From DATARH01 sp036268425 (GTDB lineage Bacteria; Pseudomonadota; Alphaproteobacteria; ATCC43930; CGMCC-115725): 64,000 nucleotides of DNA. The stretch lies in contig DATAUE010000149.1 in assembly GCA_036268425.1 (NCBI GenBank), positions 557,502-621,501 on the forward strand. The letters are read 5' to 3'. The notes under the pieces are model-generated. The model made no database searches. It saw only the letters and a list, made by a program, of their open reading frames with translations, and was not told the origin of the DNA. Shown piece by piece: positions 59,256-64,000 of the stretch (position 1 is its first letter; each line of letters starts with the position of its first letter). The position numbers and the translations under genes are program-made.

Positions 59256-60896
59256 CTAGCGGGCGCCGACGGTTGTCGAGGGGGCACTGCTGCTGCCGTA
59301 ACCGCCCTGTTCGAGCCACAGATCCTCAAAGCGCGAGCCGTTATAGATACTGTTGACCATCGTGGTCAGGCCTTTCAGCTGTGGCGCACGGCAATTGGCG
59401 CCGCGCGTGTAGAACAGGATCGGCCGCGCGTCGTCATCCATCAGCTTGCGCTCGATCTGCCACACTAATTTCTTGCGTTTGTGTACGTCTGTCTCAGCCG
59501 ATTGTTGATCGACCAGTTTATCGACATCGCGGTTGCAGTAGCCGGTGTAGTTACGCAGCGCACCGCAGACGTAATTCTCATAGAAAGTCGGATCCGGGTC
59601 GTCAACCGCCGTCTCGGTGACGTTCAGGCCGATTTTATAATCTTTGCGCGTCAGGGTCGGATACCATTGCGCCGTATCGATCGGCTTGAGGTCGGCGTCG
59701 ATGTAGATCTCCTTCAGCTGGCTGATCAGGATTACCGCGGGGTCGCGGTAGGGCGCGACATTGCGCGTCGATACCGTCGTCGACAGATGCTTGTCCGGGC
59801 CATAGCCGAGTTTCTGCATGATCTTGCGTGCCGCGGCACGGCGCGTCGCAACATCGGGATCATAGCCCGGCAGCGGTTTCAGCATATAGGTCGGCATCCC
59901 CCAGACGCCCTCCGGCGGCGGCTGCATGACGCCGCCGATGGTGCCCTGCCCGTCCGCAATGATGTCGACGAATGCCTGCCGGTCGAGCGCCAGCGTCATC
60001 GCCCGCCGTAATTCGGGGTTGTCGAACGGCGGTACGTCGCGATTGACCAGCAGATTGCGGCTGACATTGGTGATCGTCATGTCGCAGATCGCCTGCGGCA
60101 ACTGGTTCTTGACATCCTTCAACTGCGGCATCGTCACGCCGAAATAAACATCCTGCTTGCCGGCGATAAACGAAAGAAGCCGGGTCGAGACGTCCTTGAT
60201 GATCGTGTATTCAATTCCGTCGAGATAGGGTCGCCCCGGTTTCCAGTAATCGGTGTTGCGTGTCAGCGTGATCGACTGGTTCGGTTTGAAATCGACAAAC
60301 TTGAAGGGGCCGGTACCGATCGGATGCTGCCGCATCTGTGCGGGCGATACATGGCACGGGTACATCGGAGACCATCCCGTTGCCAACATCGCGAGAAACG
60401 ACGGTTGCGGCCGCTTCAAGTGAAAGGTGACTTCGTTGTCGCCTTTGGTGGTGATCTCAACGAGATTATCGTACCAGGATTTGCGCGGGTTGATCCGCAG
60501 CTTGTCGGTCGCCTTGCCCTGCAACAGATCGAACGTGCATTTGACGTCAGCCGCGGTGAACGGCTTGCCGTCATGCCATTTGACACCGTGATGCAGCGGC
60601 ATCGTCAGTTCGGTGCCGTCTTCGCTCCACGTCCAACCGGTTGCGAGTTCCGGGATAATTGCATCGAGCGTGTTCTGCGGTTCGTCCTGGGGGAACATGA
60701 CGAGATTGTTGAACACGCCCATCATCGGCCGATTAACCGCGACGGTGGATTCCTCGAGCATCGACATGCTGGCCGGGCTGTCGAAATGCCCCACTCGAAG
60801 TATGCCGCCCGATTGCTGGGCAATCGCGCTTGCGGACGGGGAGATCGCGAGCAGCAAAGCTCCTGCTGTCGCGAATGCACATAGCGTTCGCGTCAT
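59256..60896 (-). CDS. ABC transporter substrate-binding protein, family 5
   Basis: Periplasmic receptor of 546 residues with a signal peptide (about the first 26 residues) and the SBP_bac_5 blocks GVKWHDGKPFTAADVKCTFD and YNGSRFEDLWLEQGG at the end. It is the most divergent of the four paralogues in the window (for example LRVGHFDSPASMSMLEESTVAV near the N-terminus where the others have LxFYHRDSPASMSILEEAT). A 178-base gap separates it from the upstream paralogue, so it may have its own promoter. Ligand unknown. Confidence 0.92.
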   Translation of the reverse strand: MTRTLCAFATAGALLLAISPSASAIAQQSGGILRVGHFDSPASMSMLEESTVAVNRPMMGVFNNLVMFPQDEPQNTLDAIIPELATGWTWSEDGTELTMPLHHGVKWHDGKPFTAADVKCTFDLLQGKATDKLRINPRKSWYDNLVEITTKGDNEVTFHLKRPQPSFLAMLATGWSPMYPCHVSPAQMRQHPIGTGPFKFVDFKPNQSITLTRNTDYWKPGRPYLDGIEYTIIKDVSTRLLSFIAGKQDVYFGVTMPQLKDVKNQLPQAICDMTITNVSRNLLVNRDVPPFDNPELRRAMTLALDRQAFVDIIADGQGTIGGVMQPPPEGVWGMPTYMLKPLPGYDPDVATRRAAARKIMQKLGYGPDKHLSTTVSTRNVAPYRDPAVILISQLKEIYIDADLKPIDTAQWYPTLTRKDYKIGLNVTETAVDDPDPTFYENYVCGALRNYTGYCNRDVDKLVDQQSAETDVHKRKKLVWQIERKLMDDDARPILFYTRGANCRAPQLKGLTTMVNSIYNGSRFEDLWLEQGGYGSSSAPSTTVGAR

Positions 60897-61074
60897 ATCG
60901 CCTCCATCGCTCAGCCGGCACGGATTGGGCCTGCTGCCTTCCTGTTCCAGGGCGGAAATGCGGAGTTTGACCCCGTCTCACCTAATATGAATATAACGCA
61001 TGTCTGATATGAATCAAAGAGCAGGAAGTGTATTTGCTTCCCCCTACCTCGAACGATAGGGATCGCACCGCGGC

Positions 61075-62673
61075 CTATCGATCGAGCCAGATGTCGTCCA
61101 TGCGCCAGCCGTTATAGATGCTGTTTTGCATTATGGTCAGGTTCTTGACCGATGGTTGCCAGCAGGTGGCGCCCTTGTTGAAGTAAACCAGCGGCCGGGC
61201 ACCGTCTTCGGTCAGGCGCCGCTCGATTTCCCACACGAGATTTCGGCGCTTATCCTGGTTCGATTCCATTGATTGCTGGTCGATCAGCTTGTCGATCTCT
61301 GGGTTGCAGTAGCCGTTATAGTTACCGACTCCGCCGCAGGCGTAGTTTTCGTAAAGCAGTGCGTCCGGGTCGTCGACCATTGTGCCGGTCAAGTTGAGAC
61401 CAACCGTGTAATCCCTGCGCATAACCTTGGGATACCATTGTGTCGTGTCGACCGGCTCGAGTTCGGCATCGATGTAAATCTCCTTCAACTGGTCGAGCAG
61501 GATCACCGCGGGGTCGCGATAGGGCGGGATATCGCGCGTCGAGACCTTTACCTTGAGATGGTTTTCCGGCCCATAACCGAGCTTTTTCATGATGTCGCGA
61601 GCGTCGGCGCGGTTTTTCGCGATGTCGGGTCCGTAGCCTGGCAGCTTTGCCAGCATATCCGCCGGCATGCCCCATTGGCCGCCGGGCGGCGGCTGCATCG
61701 CGGCCGCCATTAGACCGGTGCCTTCGGTCAGGATGTCGAGAAACGATTTGCGGTCGAGGGTCAGCGCCATCGCGCGCCGCAGTTCCGGGTTGTCGAATGG
61801 CGCCGCGCTGCGGTTGACGATCAGGTTGGTGCTGACGCTGCCCGGCGGCAATGTGCAGATCGCATCGGGCCGCTGTTTGACGATGTCGTGCATCAGCGGC
61901 ACCGACACACTGCCGGAAAAAGTCAGATCGTATTTGCCGGCAATGAACGCCAGGATCACGGTCGAGCGGTTGCGCGAGATCGTATATTCGATGCCGTCGA
62001 GATAGGGCAAGCCGGGCTTCCAGTAATCGGGGTTGCGCGTCAGGCGGATCGCCTCGTTGGGTTTGAACTCGACGAATTTGAACGGGCCGGTGCCGATCGG
62101 GTGCTGACGCATCTGCGCCGGCGATACATGGCAGGGATAGACCGGCGACATGCCCGCGGCGAGCAGTGCGAGAAATGCCGGCTGCGGCCGTTTCAGAATG
62201 AAGGTCGCCTCGTAATCACCGTTGGTGGTGACATCGACGAGGTTGCTGTACCAAGCCTTTCGCGGGTTCACCCGCAGCTTTTCGGCGGCTTTTCCTTGCA
62301 GCAGGTTCCAGGTGCATTTGACGTCGGCGGCGGTAAACGGTTTGCCGTCATGCCACTTGACGCCTTTGTGCAATTTGAAGGTCAGTTCGGTGCCGTCGCC
62401 GTTCCAACTCCAGCTATCGGCCAGATCCGGTACGACCGATTTGAGGCTGTTCTGCGCGACGTGCTGATCGTACAGCACAAGATTGTTGAACACCGCCATC
62501 ATCGGCACGACCGCGGAAATCGTCGCCTCTTCGAGGATCGACATACTGGCCGGGCTGTCGCGATGGTACAGGTGCAACACGCCGCCGGATTTCTGCGCCA
62601 TCGCAGGCGCCGCAACCAGCAGCGCCGCGATCAGGCTGGCGGCCAACTTCCCGCCATGTTCAAACCACTTCAT
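61075..62673 (-). CDS. ABC transporter substrate-binding protein, family 5
   Basis: Periplasmic receptor of 532 residues with a signal peptide (cleavage about AMA-Q, residue 27), blocks GVKWHDGKPFTAADVKCTWN and LYHRDSPASMSILEEATISAV, and a cysteine pair in YACGGVGNYNGYCN. The final WRMDDIWLDR matches the end of its paralogues. ATG 62673 is used; GTG 62676 directly before it is possible. It is 53 bases from the next paralogue upstream, consistent with one transcript. Confidence 0.93.
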   Translation of the reverse strand: MKWFEHGGKLAASLIAALLVAAPAMAQKSGGVLHLYHRDSPASMSILEEATISAVVPMMAVFNNLVLYDQHVAQNSLKSVVPDLADSWSWNGDGTELTFKLHKGVKWHDGKPFTAADVKCTWNLLQGKAAEKLRVNPRKAWYSNLVDVTTNGDYEATFILKRPQPAFLALLAAGMSPVYPCHVSPAQMRQHPIGTGPFKFVEFKPNEAIRLTRNPDYWKPGLPYLDGIEYTISRNRSTVILAFIAGKYDLTFSGSVSVPLMHDIVKQRPDAICTLPPGSVSTNLIVNRSAAPFDNPELRRAMALTLDRKSFLDILTEGTGLMAAAMQPPPGGQWGMPADMLAKLPGYGPDIAKNRADARDIMKKLGYGPENHLKVKVSTRDIPPYRDPAVILLDQLKEIYIDAELEPVDTTQWYPKVMRRDYTVGLNLTGTMVDDPDALLYENYACGGVGNYNGYCNPEIDKLIDQQSMESNQDKRRNLVWEIERRLTEDGARPLVYFNKGATCWQPSVKNLTIMQNSIYNGWRMDDIWLDR

Positions 62674-62729
62674 CACATTCCCCCATGCCGCATTATTGAC
62701 TTCGCGGCATTCAGTTTATTGGCACCAGT

Positions 62730-64000
62730 TTATTTATCGAGCCAGACATCCTCAAGACGCCAGCCATTGTAGGAGCTGTTCACCATCATGGTCAGCCCTT
62801 TGACATAAGGCTGCCAGCAGGTTGCCCCGTCATTATGCTGGATGGTCGGCCGCGCCGCGTCGAGCTGCAACTTCTTGTCGATTTCCCATACCAGCTTTTT
62901 GCGCTTTTCCTGGTCGGACTCTTCGGATTGCTGATCGATCAGCTTGTCGAGATCCTTGTTGCAGTAGCCGCTGTAGTTGCGCTCGGAGCCGCAAACGTAG
63001 TTTTCATAAAATTCCTGGTCGGGGTCATCCACCGAGCTGCCGGTCAGGTTGAGCCCGATCTGGTAGTCCTTGCGGGTGACTTTGGGAAACCAGTTCGCGG
63101 TTTCGACGGGGTCAAGCTCGGCATCCATAAAGATCGTCTTCAGCTGATCGATCAGGATCACCGCGGCGTCGCGATAGATCGGGATGTTGCGGGTCGACAC
63201 CTTAATCGGCAGGCGCTTTTCGGCGCTATAGCCGAGCTTTTGCATCAACGCGCGGCCATCCGCCCGGTTCTTTTCGACATCAGGACCATAGCCGGGCAAC
63301 GTCGCCAACTGGTCTGTCGGAATACCCCAGACGCCGGCCGGGGTCGGCAGCATCGCGCCGCCGATCTCGCCATGCCCTTCTCCAAGAATGTCGATAAAGG
63401 ATTTGCGGTCGAGCGCCAGCATCATCGCGCGCCGCGCATCGGCATTGTCAAAGGGCGGCTTTGTCGCGTTGATCAGCAGGTCGGTCGCAATATTGGTCGG
63501 CACCATCTGGCAGACGGCCTTTGGTGCTTGGGACGCGATATCCTTCATCAGCGGCGGTGTCACCTCGGTCGGAAAGGTCACATCGAACTTGCCGGCGACA
63601 AAGGCGAGGATCGCCGTCGCGCGATTGGGGATGATCGTGTACTCGATCGCATCGACATAGGGCCGGCCCGGCTTCCAGTAATCGGTATTGCGGGTCAGCT
63701 TGATCGTTTCGTTCGGCTTGAACTCGACAAATTTGAACGGACCGGTGCCGATCGGGTGCTGGCGCATCTGCGCCGGCGGGATGTGGCACGGGTAGATCGG
63801 CGAGTAGCCCGAAGCGAGCAGCGCGACAAAGGCCGGCTGCGGCCGTTTCATGTGGAAGACGACTTCGTCGGCACCGTTGACGGTGACGTCGTCGACATTC
63901 TCGTACCAGGATTTGCGCGGGTTGAGACGCAGTTTGGCGCTACCCTTGCCCTGCAACAAATCCATCGTGCATTTGACGTCGGCCGAGCTAAACGGCTTGC
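62730..64000 (-). CDS. ABC transporter substrate-binding protein, family 5 (5' end cut by window edge)
   Basis: The frame is open to base 64000, where it reads KPFSSADVKCTMDLLQGKG, so the first roughly 110 residues including the signal peptide are outside the window; internal ATG codons such as 63965 are not the start. The end, NGWRLEDVWLDK, matches the other paralogues, and VCGSERNYSGYCNKDLDKL is almost the same as in the gene at the left edge of the window, its closest relative here. Predicted periplasmic receptor of a peptide-type importer. Confidence 0.93.
   Translation of the reverse strand, partial: KPFSSADVKCTMDLLQGKGSAKLRLNPRKSWYENVDDVTVNGADEVVFHMKRPQPAFVALLASGYSPIYPCHIPPAQMRQHPIGTGPFKFVEFKPNETIKLTRNTDYWKPGRPYVDAIEYTIIPNRATAILAFVAGKFDVTFPTEVTPPLMKDIASQAPKAVCQMVPTNIATDLLINATKPPFDNADARRAMMLALDRKSFIDILGEGHGEIGGAMLPTPAGVWGIPTDQLATLPGYGPDVEKNRADGRALMQKLGYSAEKRLPIKVSTRNIPIYRDAAVILIDQLKTIFMDAELDPVETANWFPKVTRKDYQIGLNLTGSSVDDPDQEFYENYVCGSERNYSGYCNKDLDKLIDQQSEESDQEKRKKLVWEIDKKLQLDAARPTIQHNDGATCWQPYVKGLTMMVNSSYNGWRLEDVWLDK

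Noticed and set aside
1..64000. tRNA, rRNA, prophage, integrase or insertion-sequence genes
   Set aside because: Scanning the intergenic regions and protein readings showed no tRNA-like cloverleaf segments, rRNA blocks, transposase or integrase motifs that I could support.

Overview
The window is GC-rich (roughly two thirds G+C by eye) chromosomal DNA from an alphaproteobacterium. The evidence is 5-aminolevulinate synthase (Shemin-pathway haem synthesis), a DUF2794 protein, the gene order TPR protein-bamB-der, the block alr-mlaE-mlaF-radA-cvpA-purF, a phasin-like protein and divergent ssb/uvrA. The style of the genes (many SDRs, TauD-type dioxygenases, family 5 solute-binding proteins) suits a free-living member of the Rhodospirillales or a related order, but the species cannot be named from the sequence alone. 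I see no rRNA, tRNA, CRISPR array, prophage or complete insertion sequence.

Layout. 1-1.4 kb: a family 5 solute-binding protein cut by the left edge. 1.6-11.2 kb: quinone oxidoreductase, then a tight rightward run alr-mlaE-mlaF-radA-cvpA-purF-MFS-SDR, with several 4-base stop/start overlaps. 11.2-14.6 kb: leftward TPR protein-bamB-der. 14.8-17.7 kb: DUF2794, then leftward aminotransferase-hydratase-cytochrome b561. 17.7-19.7 kb: a gene-poor, AT-richer stretch with an HEPN-like gene and two tiny membrane or secreted proteins, which looks like acquired DNA. 19.7-23.99 kb: amidase, lipoprotein, hemA, then leftward pdxH and a Fic protein. 24.3-29.7 kb: a DppD/DppF-like ATPase pair without permeases, NudC, a TauD-type dioxygenase, an SDR and an HExxH protein. 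30-33.5 kb: exported GH3 glucosidase and an MFS transporter. 33.6-41.7 kb: catabolic and redox genes (SDRs, KDPG aldolase, aldo/keto reductase, dioxygenase, methyltransferase, nitroreductase, carboxymuconolactone decarboxylase-like protein) and an exported MsrA. 41.7-50 kb: phasin, a frameshifted arylsulfotransferase-like gene, a Tat-exported transglutaminase-like protein, HdeD-like protein, 2-hydroxyacid dehydrogenase, a second quinone oxidoreductase, two small envelope proteins and a MetE-like protein.

50-59 kb: ssb and uvrA are divergent. Next come a complete HEPN/MNT toxin-antitoxin pair (mntA-hepT) and a compact rightward set of four poorly characterised genes (small CxxC protein, four-helix membrane protein with a repeat tail, alpha/beta hydrolase with an extra C-terminal domain, small WYL-like protein) leading into trmFO. 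This four-gene set is the best candidate for an undescribed system.

59.2-64 kb: three tandem leftward paralogues of the family 5 solute-binding protein at the left edge, the last cut by the right edge. Four paralogous receptors and one orphan ATPase pair with no permease in 64 kb suggest a large, dispersed uptake family whose membrane components are encoded elsewhere.
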